The notes: a model not told the origin generated them from the letters alone. DNA of 64,000 nt from Citrobacter sp. JGM124 (GCF_018257795.1 NZ_JAERJD010000004.1:268918-332917), one strand, 5' to 3'. Counted from the first letter of the stretch, positions 40,242 to 53,891 are shown. Program-made: numbers and translations.

Positions 40242-41423
40242 TTACTTATTGCCTTCAGGTTGATTCTGATGATGTTTGCTGACGAAAGCGAGCAGTACAC
40301 ACATGACGAAGACGACGGCATACAGAGCATTCGAGGTCAGCAGAGCAGCATGTGGGCCGCTGTGAGCAACGATAGGGCCGGTCACTACGAAGGTTAACAT
40401 GGTTCCCACAGTGCCACAGGTCAGGATGAAATTGACCAGTTTAGGGGATGCGATTTTAGTTTGCAGTGAACCCAGCGTGATGATGGTGGTGTAGATAGCA
40501 CTTGAGAAGAAGCCCAGGGCCAGAATAAACCATGACAGGTATTCAGGCTCACCGGTATTGAACAGGTACATCAGTACGGCTGCAGCACCAGCGAGTACGG
40601 TCAGAATACGCTGCAAATCGAAGAAGCGCAGGATAAAGCTAAATACCCACATACCAATCATGTAAGAGAGCCAGAAATTACTCACCAACTGACCAGCTTC
40701 ATTGATATCCATTCCCAGGGTTTTAGCATATTCCGGTACCCATGAGATAAAGCCGAGCTGACCCAGGATATAGCACAGAGCAGCAATCGCCAGGAACAGG
40801 ACGCCGATTCCCCATTTTTCTTTAGAAACCGGTTGATTATCCGTCTGTGCGTGTTTGCCCAACGCAGGGAAAGTACAACCCAGTGTAAGCAAGAAAATCG
40901 CAACGTAAATCAGGCCAATGCAGACGTAGACCCAGTACCAGTTGATACTCCTGGCCAGCAGTATCGCGGCAACCATTGGGAAAATCATTCCAGCCATACT
41001 GAAGAAGGAATCGGTAAAGAGTAAACGAGAACCACGCTGGCGGCCTTCATACATTTGAGTGATCAGGAAGGTACCAATAGACATGGTAATCCCGCTGACC
41101 AGCCCAAGGACGAACATGGCAGCTGAGAACACGGTCAGGCTATGGCCAAAGATCAGGCCTGCTATCGCCAGGATCATCAGTAAAAAGCCGAAACGCAGCT
41201 GAGTTTTTAATGGAATGATTTCCATCAGCCAGGCATTCAGAAATATTGCGAGCAAAATCCCCGTATTCAGAAAGGTAAAAGTGTTACTCATACTGGAGAC
41301 GGGTTGATTGAAATATTCAGCAATATCACCCATGACCATACCGGTGACAATGACTAATGCCCCCGTCAGAGCGTAGGAGAAGAAACTTATCCAGAGTAAA
41401 CGATTTCGGCTAATACTATTCAT
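40242..41423 (-). CDS. tsgA: MFS-family protein TsgA
   Basis: Inner-membrane protein of the major facilitator superfamily with about 12 hydrophobic spans; transported substrate is not known. I chose ATG 41423 (393 residues), since [20 protein letters not shown] aligns with relatives while the 18 codons upstream do not. Strongly conserved stretches include [20 protein letters not shown] and [19 protein letters not shown]. In E. coli it stands between ppiA and nirB; here it faces the empty nir position. Confidence 0.96.
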   Translation of the reverse strand: MNSISRNRLLWISFFSYALTGALVIVTGMVMGDIAEYFNQPVSSMSNTFTFLNTGILLAIFLNAWLMEIIPLKTQLRFGFLLMILAIAGLIFGHSLTVFSAAMFVLGLVSGITMSIGTFLITQMYEGRQRGSRLLFTDSFFSMAGMIFPMVAAILLARSINWYWVYVCIGLIYVAIFLLTLGCTFPALGKHAQTDNQPVSKEKWGIGVLFLAIAALCYILGQLGFISWVPEYAKTLGMDINEAGQLVSNFWLSYMIGMWVFSFILRFFDLQRILTVLAGAAAVLMYLFNTGEPEYLSWFILALGFFSSAIYTTIITLGSLQTKIASPKLVNFILTCGTVGTMLTFVVTGPIVAHSGPHAALLTSNALYAVVFVMCVLLAFVSKHHQNQPEGNK

Positions 41424-41705
41424 GATTGATGTCCAAAGAATAGAAGTGTAAAACGCATTGACAGCGTATAATTTCATACAGTCTAGTCACTAATGTGATC
41501 TATTTAAATAAAATGTATGGCTTTTACTGAAAAAAGCTATTTGATTCATAACCTCCATCACATTTTGGGTTTTTAGGGCGTTGGCGATTTCAGTAATTGG
41601 TTGATTTGTGTGAAAGTAAATAACCGTAAATGGCTGGCACCGATCGCTCCTCGTCTTTACAATCAAGCAACTGGCACCACTCACCGTCTTAGTAAGGAAC
41701 TGTTC

Positions 41706-42278
41706 ATGCTCAAATCCACATTGGCGGCTGTTGCAGCTGTATTTGCACTTTCCACACTTTCGCCCGCCGCGCTTGCTGCGAAAGGTGATCCGCACGTATT
41801 GTTGGCCACCTCAGAGGGGAATATTGAGCTGGAACTAAACAGCCAAAAAGCGCCAATATCCGTCAAAAATTTTGTTGATTACGTCAACAGTGGTTTTTAT
41901 AACAACACGTCATTTCACCGCGTGATTCCTGGATTTATGATTCAGGGTGGTGGGTTTACTCAGGATATGAACCAGAAACAGCCTAACCCACCGATTAAAA
42001 ATGAAGCCGATAACGGACTGCGCAATACGCGTGGCACTATTTCTATGGCCCGTACCGCTGACAAAGATAGCGCAACCAGCCAGTTCTTTATCAACGTTGC
42101 TGACAATGCTTTCCTTGATCATGGCCAGAGAGATTTCGGCTATGCAGTTTTTGGTAAGGTGATTAAAGGAATGGATGTTGCCGAAAAAATTTCCCAGGTT
42201 CCGACGCATGATGTAGGTCCTTATCAGAATGTTCCGTCAAAACCTGTCATTATTATTTCCGCAAAACTCCTGCCTTAA
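41706..42278 (+). CDS. ppiA: Periplasmic peptidyl-prolyl isomerase PpiA
   Basis: Cyclophilin-type cis-trans prolyl isomerase. The 190-residue precursor begins at ATG 41706 with a typical signal peptide cut after SPAALA; the open frame starts 35 codons earlier, without match. Cyclophilin motifs [29 protein letters not shown] and [17 protein letters not shown] are intact. A TAAGGA ribosome site is suitable. It is divergent from tsgA across 282 bases. In E. coli it is followed by yhfG-fic; here an amidase gene takes that place. Confidence 0.97.
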   Translation: MLKSTLAAVAAVFALSTLSPAALAAKGDPHVLLATSEGNIELELNSQKAPISVKNFVDYVNSGFYNNTSFHRVIPGFMIQGGGFTQDMNQKQPNPPIKNEADNGLRNTRGTISMARTADKDSATSQFFINVADNAFLDHGQRDFGYAVFGKVIKGMDVAEKISQVPTHDVGPYQNVPSKPVIIISAKLLP

Positions 42279-42466
42279 TTCCCGTCAGATTGCGCAGAAA
42301 TGATATCTGCGTAGTCTGCTTATTCATATCGTAGCAATTCTATTTTATTTATATTAATCAATCGATTGTTGTTTTAATTATGGTGGAGGTTTCCAGCGTA
42401 AATTGATAGTTATCGCATCGCTATAGGGCTATACCATGGACTCGGAACATCATGAGGTAACAGTCC

Positions 42467-43399
42467 ATGCCATTAGAAAGAGTCGAAGGAAGCACGATCC
42501 CTGTAGTGAATGAAGTAACGACAAGTACTCGCCTTACCCCCCAGCAAGAAGGTGCAATAAAACAGAGTGTGATGCTGTGTGAACTCCATAAAGTTCGTCA
42601 GGCAGACAGCCGTACTGAACGGGCAGTCAACACACTGATTCCTATGGATTACAACACGTACCGGGCAGTAAAGACCTTCAGTTCAAGGGTGCGTTTTATT
42701 GTTATGCACTACACCGCTGCTAATTTCAAAACATCAGTAGAGTCATTAACCCGGGGTCAGGTCAGCGCACACTATCTGGTTCCTGATCCTGAAGACCCGT
42801 CATACAAGGCATTGGGTCATAGTGAGCTTAAAATTTTCAACCTTGTTGATGAAAAAGAGCGAGCCTGGCATGCCGGTGTCAGTTCCTGGCGCGGGCGCAA
42901 CAATCTTAATGATACTTCTATCGGAATAGAAATCGTAAATCAGGCTCGTGATGACGGGCACGGAAATTTCACATTTCCTCCTTTCAGCCCTGAGCAAATA
43001 TCTGCTGTGAAGGCGTTGAGCACGAATATTATTCAGCGTTACCCCGATATCACACCGATTAACATTATTGGGCATTCAGATATTGCCCCGGGGCGTAAAA
43101 GTGATCCTGGCCCCGCTTTCCCCTGGCAGCAACTTCATGATGATGGGATCGGTGCGTGGTATGACGAAAAGGTGAAAGCCAAGTATACCTCTCTCTTTCT
43201 TGAGCGAATGCCAGCAACCGATGATGTCATCAGTAAATTAAAACACTATGGTTATGATGTGTCAGGTGCCGGTACGGATGAAGGTTTTAAGTCAGTGGTC
43301 CGTGCTTTCCAGCTCCATTTCAGACCGAATGACTACAGCGGTAACGTTGATGTCGAAACCGCGGCAATCATATATGCCTTAGCTGACAAATACGCATAG
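42467..43399 (+). CDS. AmiD-like N-acetylmuramoyl-L-alanine amidase without export signal
   Basis: Zinc amidase expected to cut the bond between N-acetylmuramic acid and the peptide stem. The 310-residue protein has an Amidase_2 domain (about 70-230) with zinc ligands likely H81 (VMHYTA), H203 (GHSDIAPG) and D213 (KSDPG), and catalytic-type E155 in GIEIVN. A C-terminal peptidoglycan-binding domain (about 248-308) includes YGYDVSGAGTDEGFKSVVRA. It resembles E. coli AmiD, an outer-membrane lipoprotein, but the first 60 residues are polar with no lipobox or signal peptide. It could be cytosolic, a recycling enzyme, or secreted by another route; this is unresolved. It occupies the fic-yhfG position between ppiA and pabA. 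Confidence 0.88.
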   Translation: MPLERVEGSTIPVVNEVTTSTRLTPQQEGAIKQSVMLCELHKVRQADSRTERAVNTLIPMDYNTYRAVKTFSSRVRFIVMHYTAANFKTSVESLTRGQVSAHYLVPDPEDPSYKALGHSELKIFNLVDEKERAWHAGVSSWRGRNNLNDTSIGIEIVNQARDDGHGNFTFPPFSPEQISAVKALSTNIIQRYPDITPINIIGHSDIAPGRKSDPGPAFPWQQLHDDGIGAWYDEKVKAKYTSLFLERMPATDDVISKLKHYGYDVSGAGTDEGFKSVVRAFQLHFRPNDYSGNVDVETAAIIYALADKYA

Positions 43400-43576
43400 C
43401 ACGTTGATAACGGTCCCCCTCATTTAAACTGGCTGGTCGCTATCATATGGTGGTTTTAAAACGGGATTCACCTGGTGAAGATACTGATTATGAAATAATC
43501 TCCCTGGCAATAGCATTTTTATTCAGCATCAAAAAACGACTAGAATAGCGCGGATCTTTTCGGTATTGGGACTGAC

Positions 43577-44140
43577 ATGCTGCTGCTTATTGATAACTAT
43601 GATTCTTTTACCTGGAACCTTTACCAGTATTTTTGTGAATTAGGGGCTGATGTTGTTGTTAAACGTAACGACGAAATCACCCTTGAGGATATTGCTCTAC
43701 TCGCCCCCCAACGGCTGGTCATTTCTCCAGGGCCCTGTACGCCAAATGAAGCTGGTATTTCTCTGGCAGCGATACAGGCATTCGCAGGTGAGATCCCTTT
43801 ATTAGGGGTCTGCTTAGGACATCAGGCGATAGCTCAAGTCTTCGGCGCAACGATTGTAAAAGCGAATCAGGTTATGCATGGCAAAACCTCTGACATTACG
43901 CATAACGGAACGGGGGTTTTCCGTGGTCTGAAGAATCCGCTAACCGTGACGCGTTACCACTCCTTACTGATTGAACCATCGACATTATCCGATGAGTTTG
44001 AAGTGACAGCATGGACGGATAAGCATGAGATCATGGGCATTCGCCACCGTTCATTACCTGTTGAAGGGGTACAGTTCCACCCAGAAAGTATTCTGAGTGA
44101 ACAAGGACATGTTTTATTGGCTAACTTCCTTGCAGAATAA
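43577..44140 (+). CDS. pabA: Aminodeoxychorismate synthase glutaminase subunit PabA
   Basis: Class I glutamine amidotransferase that supplies ammonia to PabB for 4-amino-4-deoxychorismate in folate synthesis. It has 187 residues. The nucleophile is C79 in [13 protein letters not shown], and the histidine-glutamate pair lies in VQFHPES. The N-terminus [15 protein letters not shown] is typical of PabA/TrpG; the place beside argD supports PabA. argD follows after 88 bases. Confidence 0.97.
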   Translation: MLLLIDNYDSFTWNLYQYFCELGADVVVKRNDEITLEDIALLAPQRLVISPGPCTPNEAGISLAAIQAFAGEIPLLGVCLGHQAIAQVFGATIVKANQVMHGKTSDITHNGTGVFRGLKNPLTVTRYHSLLIEPSTLSDEFEVTAWTDKHEIMGIRHRSLPVEGVQFHPESILSEQGHVLLANFLAE

Positions 44141-44183
44141 ATTCCCGCTTGCCTTAGTTTGATTTTTTATTCATATTTAATGA

Positions 44184-47539
<3,356 letters not shown>

Positions 47540-47653
47540 AGACCGTTATCTTCAGTTGGTGGGAAGGATGTTTTACTTATGCTACTGCGATTGTACATTG
47601 ATCTTTAAATACAGCGTATTGGCATAATGGCAGGTGTACGATGCCCGAAAGAC

Positions 47654-47686
47654 AAAAAGGGGGATACCACCGTAGTGATATCCCCC
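47654..47686 (-). terminator. crp terminator
   Basis: On the minus strand GGGGGATA and TATCCCCC form a stem that is followed by TTTTT, 9 bases after the crp stop codon. Confidence 0.88.
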
Positions 47687-47694
47687 GATCCCGG

Positions 47695-48327
47695 TTAACG
47701 GGTGCCGTAAACGACAATCGTTTTACCGTGTGCGGAGATCAGATTCTGATCTTCAAGCATTTTTAGAATGCGTCCTACTGTCTCGCGTGAGCAGCCGACA
47801 ATTTGACCGATTTCCTGGCGTGTGATTTTGATCTGCATGCCATCCGGGTGGGTCATGGCATCAGGTTGTTTGGCCAGATTAAGTAAGGTCTGGGCAATAC
47901 GTCCTGTGACATCAAGGAAAGCCAGGTTACCCACTTTTTCTGATGTGACTTGCAGGCGACGAGCCATCTGGGAAGAGAGTCTCATCAGAATATCCGGATT
48001 CACCTGGATCAACTGCCGGAATTTCTTATAGGAAATTTCAGCAACTTCACAAGCCGTTTTCGCCCGAACCCAGGCGCTGCGCTCCTGGCCTTCTTCAAAC
48101 AAGCCTAGTTCGCCAATGAAATCGCCCTGGTTAAGATAAGAGAGGATCATTTCCTTGCCCTCTTCATCTTTGATTAAAACAGCGACTGAACCTTTGACAA
48201 TATAGTAGAGCGTTTCCGCTTTTTCCCCTTGGTGGATAAGCGTACTCTTGGATGGATACTTATGAATGTGGCAATGGGACAAGAACCATTCTAAGGTAGG
48301 GTCTGTTTGCGGTTTGCCAAGCACCAT
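47695..48327 (-). CDS. crp: cAMP receptor protein CRP
   Basis: Global cAMP-dependent regulator, 210 residues, almost the same as E. coli CRP by eye. The cAMP pocket includes [20 protein letters not shown] and the C-terminal helix-turn-helix is [20 protein letters not shown]. The one difference I noticed is serine at residue 119 counting Met1 (E. coli A118), beside the cAMP-contact and dimer helix. It is divergent from yhfA across 307 bases. Confidence 0.99.
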   Translation of the reverse strand: MVLGKPQTDPTLEWFLSHCHIHKYPSKSTLIHQGEKAETLYYIVKGSVAVLIKDEEGKEMILSYLNQGDFIGELGLFEEGQERSAWVRAKTACEVAEISYKKFRQLIQVNPDILMRLSSQMARRLQVTSEKVGNLAFLDVTGRIAQTLLNLAKQPDAMTHPDGMQIKITRQEIGQIVGCSRETVGRILKMLEDQNLISAHGKTIVVYGTR

Positions 48328-48634
48328 GCGTGATTATCCTCTGTTATAAACTGACGACCAAAAACAAGAGTGAAAGTGTCTGTCTCTGGTGTTTCAATAG
48401 TAAATCTTTACATTCTGATAAGTCGTGAGCAGAGTGTTTATATAACCTGTCGTTCTTTATTGTTCTCTGTGTACCTGTTTCACGTCATTATTCAGCTCCA
48501 GCATCCAAAGTGTTGTAGCATAGCTTTCAACGAGTGTCTCCTATTGTCTCGTTTCAGCATGACCCAGGTCGTCTTATTCAGGTTTTTTGTACCCGTTCAG
48601 TAAACAAAAATATTCTCAAACAGGAGTTATTATA
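48328..48634. promoter_or_regulatory. crp/yhfA divergent regulatory region
   Basis: This 307-base interval separates divergent crp and yhfA and must carry both promoters. In E. coli CRP binds here to control its own gene. A TGTG..TCACG stretch around 48469-48486 is suggestive, but its spacing does not fit a standard CRP site, so I do not assign a position. Confidence 0.6.
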
Positions 48635-49039
48635 ATGCAGGCTCGAGTCAAATGGGTTGAAGGGTTAACATTCATTGGTGAGTCAGCTTCCGGACATCAG
48701 ATTTTAATGGACGGCAATGCGGGTGAAAAAGCACCCAGCCCAATGGAGATGGTGCTAATGGCCGCCGGAGGATGTAGTGCTATTGATGTCGTCTCTATTT
48801 TACAGAAAGGGCGCCAGTCAGTGACGCACTGTGAAGTCAAACTGACCTCAGAGCGTCGAACTGAAGCCCCTCGTTTATTTACCCATATTAATCTGCACTT
48901 TATTGTCACCGGTCATGAACTGAAAGAGAGTGCTGTTTTACGTGCCGTCGAGCTATCGGCAGAGAAGTACTGTTCAGTCGCTCTGATGCTGGAAAAAGCG
49001 GTGAATATCACCCACAGTTACGAAATCACTGAGGGATAA
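48635..49039 (+). CDS. yhfA: OsmC-family protein YhfA
   Basis: OsmC/Ohr-like protein of 134 residues; role unknown, perhaps peroxide or thiol chemistry. I chose ATG 48635, with CAGGAG upstream; the 16 codons before it do not match. Two family cysteine positions are seen in MAAGGCSAIDVV and AEKYCSVALML. Divergent placement beside crp is conserved in enteric bacteria. A stem-loop follows the stop. Confidence 0.93.
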   Translation: MQARVKWVEGLTFIGESASGHQILMDGNAGEKAPSPMEMVLMAAGGCSAIDVVSILQKGRQSVTHCEVKLTSERRTEAPRLFTHINLHFIVTGHELKESAVLRAVELSAEKYCSVALMLEKAVNITHSYEITEG

Positions 49040-49049
49040 CTTTCCCCGG

Positions 49050-49085
49050 GAGAGCGGAGTCTTCCGCTCTCTATACCGCTTTCTG
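49050..49085. terminator. Terminator between yhfA and prkB
   Basis: GAGAGCGGA/TCCGCTCTC forms a nine-base stem (49050-49071). A T-rich tract, TTTCTGTTTTT, begins about eight bases later on the plus strand. The genes converge. Confidence 0.65.
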
Positions 49086-49088
49086 TTT

Positions 49089-49958
49089 TTATGCTTGTTT
49101 ACTTTTTGTCACTAGTTGTTGAACCAGTGGCATCATAATGAGTTCCATAGCCAGCCCCATTTTCCCCCCTGGAACAACTATCGTATTGATGTGCGAAATA
49201 AATGAGCCCTGCAGCATCGTCAATAAATATGGAAAATCAATATGATCGAGACCACGGAAGTGAATGACGACAAAGCTTTCATCCATTGAGGGAATGGCTC
49301 TCGCAGCGAACGGATTCGAAGTGTCGACCGTAGGGACACGCTGGAAGTTAATGTGGGTTCGTGAGAATTGGGGAGTAATATAGTTGATATAATCATCCAT
49401 CGAGCGGACAACCGACCCCATTACTGCTTCCCGTGAATGGCCTCGCTCACTGGTGTCGCGTACCAGTTTCTGAATCCACTCCAGGTTGACAATGGGCACG
49501 ACGCCCACCAATAAGTCCACACAGGCGGCTACATTATGCTGAGGGGTTTCTACGCCACCATGTAGCCCTTCATAGAATAATACGTCACTGGACTCAGGTA
49601 GTGGCTGCCATGGAGTAAAAGTCCCCGGAACCTGGTTCCATGGAACTGCCTCATCGTAGGTATGCAGGTACTTGCGAGATTTCCCCTGGCCTGTTTGACC
49701 GTATTCAATGAAGGTCTGTTCCAGTAATTTAAAGTCGTTAGCTTCAGGGCCAAAATAGGAAATATGCCGACCCGCATCGCGTGCTTTACGAATAGCCATA
49801 TCCATCTCAGGGCGGGTGTAAAGATGAAAACTATCCCCTTCGACTTCTGCAGCATGTAACTTAAGCTGCTGGAAAATTTTACGAAATGCCTGGCTGGTCG
49901 TGCTGGTTCCTGCACCGCTGGAACCCGTTACCGCAATAATCGGGTGTTTTGCTGACAT
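49089..49958 (-). CDS. prkB: Probable phosphoribulokinase PrkB
   Basis: Kinase-fold protein of 289 residues from ATG 49958 (MSAKHPIIAVTGSSGAGTST); 12 extra codons upstream lack a match. The P-loop reads GSSGAGTSTTS, the phosphoribulokinase type. Other conserved parts are EGDSFHLYTRPEMD, FYEGLHGG and VPGGKMGLAMELIMMPL. Its biological substrate in non-autotrophic enterics is not established and no RuBisCO is present here. It is part of the row prkB-yheU-yheT read leftward. Confidence 0.93.
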   Translation of the reverse strand: MSAKHPIIAVTGSSGAGTSTTSQAFRKIFQQLKLHAAEVEGDSFHLYTRPEMDMAIRKARDAGRHISYFGPEANDFKLLEQTFIEYGQTGQGKSRKYLHTYDEAVPWNQVPGTFTPWQPLPESSDVLFYEGLHGGVETPQHNVAACVDLLVGVVPIVNLEWIQKLVRDTSERGHSREAVMGSVVRSMDDYINYITPQFSRTHINFQRVPTVDTSNPFAARAIPSMDESFVVIHFRGLDHIDFPYLLTMLQGSFISHINTIVVPGGKMGLAMELIMMPLVQQLVTKSKQA

Positions 49959-50047
49959 AACACAACTCCGTGGGTAAGCTGAATAAGGTTTCACACCGAA
50001 TGACCGTACACTTTTTTACCGCGCGGATTGTTCTTTATCCCAGAACA

Positions 50048-50266
50048 TCAGCCGCGAAATTGCCCCCGGGGCATGATATTAACGGTCTCGTGAAGTTCGG
50101 ACCATACCAGTACAGCCTCCCCACTGTGTAATTGCTGTTTTACATCGGCGACTTTTTGCACCAGCGTACGTTCTTGTTCACCATAGTCGGTGCCTTCACG
50201 TAATACAAAAGATTCTATCAGGCTGTCGAGTGTTTCAGGTGCAACCTCTTGCCAGGGAATAATCAT
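50048..50266 (-). CDS. yheU: UPF0270 family protein YheU
   Basis: Small acidic protein of 72 residues of unknown function, beginning [20 protein letters not shown]. The stretch [18 protein letters not shown] is family specific. Its start is one base from the yheT stop, so the two are surely co-translated, and it is followed by prkB. Confidence 0.92.
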   Translation of the reverse strand: MIIPWQEVAPETLDSLIESFVLREGTDYGEQERTLVQKVADVKQQLHSGEAVLVWSELHETVNIMPRGQFRG

Positions 50267-50267
50267 C

Positions 50268-51284
50268 TTAATTGTCCAGATAGTGGGTTAACCAGTCAGG
50301 AATGCGTTTCTCCAGCCACATTTGCGGCTTTAGCAGTGTTCCTCCAACAAAGCCAACATGGCCACCGTGCTGAGTCAGCTGATAATGAATATTCGTGGGG
50401 AGTAATGTTGTATCCGGGATCACATGATGATCCATAAATGGGTCATCTTTAGCATGAATGATTAGTGCAGGCACACGAATATCGGGCAACATTGGCATGG
50501 CGCTACACTGGCGATAGTAATCCAGGGCATCGGCGAAGCCATGGATTTTCGCGGTGATAAGGTCGTCAAATTCACGAATACGGCGCAGGCTTTTTAGCTG
50601 GCGTAAGTCGATTGGCAAGGTTCCCGGGTAACTTTTTAATTTTCGCGAGGCGTTCTTCTTCAGCAAATTCAACAAATAGTGCTGATAGAAACGAGAAAAC
50701 CCCTGTTCCATATGGTAGCAACACTGCTCCAACATTAATGGCGCAGAAACAATGACCCCCGCCTGAAGCGTGCATTCTGCCCCTTGTTTTGCCATCAAAC
50801 AGGCTAACATATTACCGCCTAATGAATACCCTACCGCCGCGGTAGGGACGGTACCATAGCGTTGATTGAGCCAGGAGAGAAAATAGCTACCATCTTCAAT
50901 TTCACCAGAGTGGTAAATACGTTTGCTACGATTAGGAACACCGCTACAGCCACGAAAATGCATCACTACACCAAGCCAGCCTCGTTTCTTTGCTGCTTCT
51001 ATCAAACCATGGGCATAGGGGCTGTACAGACTCCCTTCGAGTCCATGAAATACCACGAGACGAGGTTTATGCAATGCAGTTTGTGGATCTTCACTCCAGG
51101 CGAGATCGACAAAGTCACCATCAGGCATATCCAGACGTTGCCAGTGTGGTGTGAAATTAAGACGTCGACGAATCAGACGCGGCAGCATAGTCTGCAGGTG
51201 AGGGTTACTCATTCCACGCATCGGGTGGAAATCATCATCCTCATCATATTGAACGTGTAATTCTAAAGATCTTGTACTAGACAT
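50268..51284 (-). CDS. yheT: Putative hydrolase YheT (ABHD1/3-type)
   Basis: Alpha/beta-hydrolase of 338 residues; substrate unknown, though distant eukaryotic relatives act on lipids. The nucleophile serine is in [10 protein letters not shown], the aspartate in HAKDDPFMD and the histidine in [10 protein letters not shown]. The HFRGCSG and FHGLEGS motifs are typical of the subfamily. It is divergent from the LysE-type gene, and yheU follows immediately. Confidence 0.94.
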   Translation of the reverse strand: MSSTRSLELHVQYDEDDDFHPMRGMSNPHLQTMLPRLIRRRLNFTPHWQRLDMPDGDFVDLAWSEDPQTALHKPRLVVFHGLEGSLYSPYAHGLIEAAKKRGWLGVVMHFRGCSGVPNRSKRIYHSGEIEDGSYFLSWLNQRYGTVPTAAVGYSLGGNMLACLMAKQGAECTLQAGVIVSAPLMLEQCCYHMEQGFSRFYQHYLLNLLKKNASRKLKSYPGTLPIDLRQLKSLRRIREFDDLITAKIHGFADALDYYRQCSAMPMLPDIRVPALIIHAKDDPFMDHHVIPDTTLLPTNIHYQLTQHGGHVGFVGGTLLKPQMWLEKRIPDWLTHYLDN

Positions 51285-51344
51285 ATCACACTGTTAGTTT
51301 CATTTAATTCGCTAATGAGTTAACTGGGGGGGAGCTCCCACTTC

Positions 51345-51947
51345 ATGGACGTAACTTTATTTCTTTCAATGCTCGGTTTTCTTTGGGTTGCCGCCATTAC
51401 ACCAGGCCCCAATAATACGTTACTTACTGCTGCAGGTGCGAATTTTGGTTTTATTCGCAGTTTGCCATTAATGCTGGGCATTATGCTTGGCATGCAATTT
51501 ATTTTAATTCTGGTTGCTTTTGGGGTCGGCAGTTTACTTCTGCTCTACCCTGCGTTGCACCTTATCTTAAAAATAGCCGGGAGCGCCTATCTTTTATGGC
51601 TTTCCTGGAAAATTGCGACGGCAAAATATGAACGTCTCGATACAAATGCAACGACCACGGCGCCTATCCCCTTTTGGCAAGGCGGATTGCTCCAAGTTAT
51701 CAACCCGAAAGCATGGATTATGGCACTTGGTGCAGTGGCGAGCTTTAGTGTTGTTGGCTCGGCCTATTTGCACTCTGTGGCAATGATAAGTCTGGGTATT
51801 GCCTCAGTGAACATCGTTTCCGGGATTATATGGCTCCTTTTCGGTAGCTTTATTGGTCTGTTTTTACGTAGTCACCGGGCATGGATGATATTTAATATCT
51901 TTATGGGGCTACTGACCGCCGCATGTGTCGTACTTATCTGGTACTAG
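51345..51947 (+). CDS. LysE/RhtB-family amino-acid exporter
   Basis: Inner-membrane exporter of 200 residues with about six hydrophobic spans. The family signature is the N-terminal ITPGPNN motif followed by GANFGFIRSLPLMLGI, and NPKAWIMALGAV in the middle. It is closest in feel to EamB/YfiK (cysteine and O-acetylserine export), but substrate cannot be settled by eye. It starts after a GGGGGGAG ribosome site. Its position between yheT and yheS is not seen in E. coli, so it is accessory to the backbone here. Confidence 0.85.
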   Translation: MDVTLFLSMLGFLWVAAITPGPNNTLLTAAGANFGFIRSLPLMLGIMLGMQFILILVAFGVGSLLLLYPALHLILKIAGSAYLLWLSWKIATAKYERLDTNATTTAPIPFWQGGLLQVINPKAWIMALGAVASFSVVGSAYLHSVAMISLGIASVNIVSGIIWLLFGSFIGLFLRSHRAWMIFNIFMGLLTAACVVLIWY

Positions 51948-51986
51948 TTGCAGGTTCAGGGGCTCGGTAATCTTGCCCCTACTGAC

Positions 51987-53891
51987 TTAATCCCCTTGCA
52001 ACATCAGCTCCAGTTGCTCCTGGATCTCCAGCCACTCCATTTCACACTCTTCCAGCGCTGACTTCGCCTTTGCCTGTGCCTTCAGACACTCATTCATTTC
52101 ATCTTTACGGCTCTGGCTATAGATATCACTGTCTGCCAGTTTATCTTCTGCAGTCGTGAGCTCGATGGTTAAGCTTTCCATCTGTTTTTCCAGCTGGATA
52201 AGTTTTTTACGTAATGGCTGAGTCTGGGTACGACGCTCTGCTTCGCGACGTTTCTGGTCTTTACGTGCTAATGCACTGTTAGCATTATCTTTGGGTGATT
52301 CTTCGGGTTGGTTCTCTTGTTTTTGTATCGTACTCAGCCATTGCTGGTAATCTTCAATATCGCCATCGAAAACACCGACATTACCATCATGAACTAAGTA
52401 GAGTTCATCAGTGGTTGAACGCAATAAATGACGATCATGGGAAACCACAACCAGCGCACCTTCAAAATCAATCAGTGCTTCAGTTAAAGCCTGACGCATG
52501 TCGAGGTCAAGGTGGTTGGTGGGCTCATCAAGCAGCAGCAGGTTGGGGCGTTGCCAGACCACCAGGGCTAACACCAGCCGGGCTTTTTCCCCCCCGGAGA
52601 AACGCCCCGTGTGTTCAGTCACTTTATCTCCCTGGAAGCCAAATCCGCCCAGGTAATCTCGTAACTGTTGTTCCAGTTCCTTGGGGGCCAGGCGCGCTAA
52701 ATGTTGAAGCGGTGATTCATCCGCCCTTAAATACTCTAGCTGGTGCTGGGCGAAGTAACCCAGTTTAATGCCTTTCGCCAGATTCATTTCACCCTGTAAT
52801 GGCTCTAACTCACCCGCCAGCAGTTTAATCAGTGTCGATTTACCTGCACCATTACGACCCAGTAACCCAATTCGTGAACCAGGCACCAGATTCAATTTTA
52901 TGGAATTGAGAATAGTACGATCACCATAGCCTGCACTGACTTTCTCCATACGAAGCAATGGCGTGGGCAAACTTTCTGGTGCACGGAAGCTGAAATGAAA
53001 GGGGTTATCAACCAACGCTGGCGCTATCAGCTCCATCCGCTCCAGCATTTTAACGCGACTTTGAGCCTGCCTGGCTTTTGACGCTTTTGCTTTAAAACGG
53101 TCAATAAAGCTTTGCAAATGTGCGACTTTGAGTTGCTGGTTTTCATACTGGGATTGTTGTTGTGCCAGACGTGTCGCGCGCTGTAGCTCAAATGATGAAT
53201 AGTTACCGGTATACTCGAACAGACTCTGCTGTTCGATATGAATAATTTTGTCGACTACTGGGTCAAGAAAGTCACGATCATGGGAAATGAGGATTAAGGT
53301 TCCCTGATAGCTTTTTAACCAGCGTTCCAGCCAGATCACTGCATCCAGGTCAAGGTGGTTAGTAGGCTCATCGAGCAACAGCAAGTCAGAACGACAAATC
53401 AGGGCCTGGGCAAGGTTAAGACGCATCCGCCAGCCACCGGAAAAGTCACTCACCGGGCGTTCAAGCTGTTCATTACTGAATCCCAGACCATGGAGCAGGC
53501 TGGCTGCCCGTGAGCGAATAGTCCAGGCGTCAACAGCGTCCAGTTTTCCATGAATGATCGCAATCTTATGGCCATCGTTACATGCGTTTGCTGATTCTAA
53601 TTCAGTTTGCAGTTGGCGGAATTCACGATCGCCATCGATAACGTATTCAATAGCAGGTATTGCCAGGGCAGGCGTCTCCTGATTAACCCAAGCCAGTTGC
53701 CAGTTAGCAGGGTAATTCATGCTGCCGCCATCGGGGCTGATTTCATGTTTCAGTAGTGCCAGTAAGGTCGACTTCCCACAGCCGTTCTTACCCACCAGGC
53801 CCACTTTCTGGCCTGTATTAATCGTGGCGGTCGCGTTGTCCAGCAGGACTCGGGTGCCACGGCGAATTTGTAACGAAGAGAAAACAATCAT
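51987..53891 (-). CDS. yheS: ABC-F family ATPase YheS
   Basis: Soluble twin-ATPase protein of 634 residues with no membrane domain; ABC-F members act on ribosomes. Domain 1 has Walker A GKNGCGKSTL and signature FSGGWRMRL; domain 2 has GRNGAGKSTL and FSGGEKARLVLA, each followed by LLLDEPTNHLDLD. A linker of about 80 residues lies between. A charged coiled coil (RKDQKRREAERRTQTQPLRK onward) forms the C-terminus. It is divergent from kefG. Confidence 0.96.
   Translation of the reverse strand: MIVFSSLQIRRGTRVLLDNATATINTGQKVGLVGKNGCGKSTLLALLKHEISPDGGSMNYPANWQLAWVNQETPALAIPAIEYVIDGDREFRQLQTELESANACNDGHKIAIIHGKLDAVDAWTIRSRAASLLHGLGFSNEQLERPVSDFSGGWRMRLNLAQALICRSDLLLLDEPTNHLDLDAVIWLERWLKSYQGTLILISHDRDFLDPVVDKIIHIEQQSLFEYTGNYSSFELQRATRLAQQQSQYENQQLKVAHLQSFIDRFKAKASKARQAQSRVKMLERMELIAPALVDNPFHFSFRAPESLPTPLLRMEKVSAGYGDRTILNSIKLNLVPGSRIGLLGRNGAGKSTLIKLLAGELEPLQGEMNLAKGIKLGYFAQHQLEYLRADESPLQHLARLAPKELEQQLRDYLGGFGFQGDKVTEHTGRFSGGEKARLVLALVVWQRPNLLLLDEPTNHLDLDMRQALTEALIDFEGALVVVSHDRHLLRSTTDELYLVHDGNVGVFDGDIEDYQQWLSTIQKQENQPEESPKDNANSALARKDQKRREAERRTQTQPLRKKLIQLEKQMESLTIELTTAEDKLADSDIYSQSRKDEMNECLKAQAKAKSALEECEMEWLEIQEQLELMLQGD

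Noticed and set aside
48469..48486. TGTG...TCACG stretch as a CRP autoregulatory site
   Set aside because: Spacing is one base too long for a standard CRP site, so no position was assigned.
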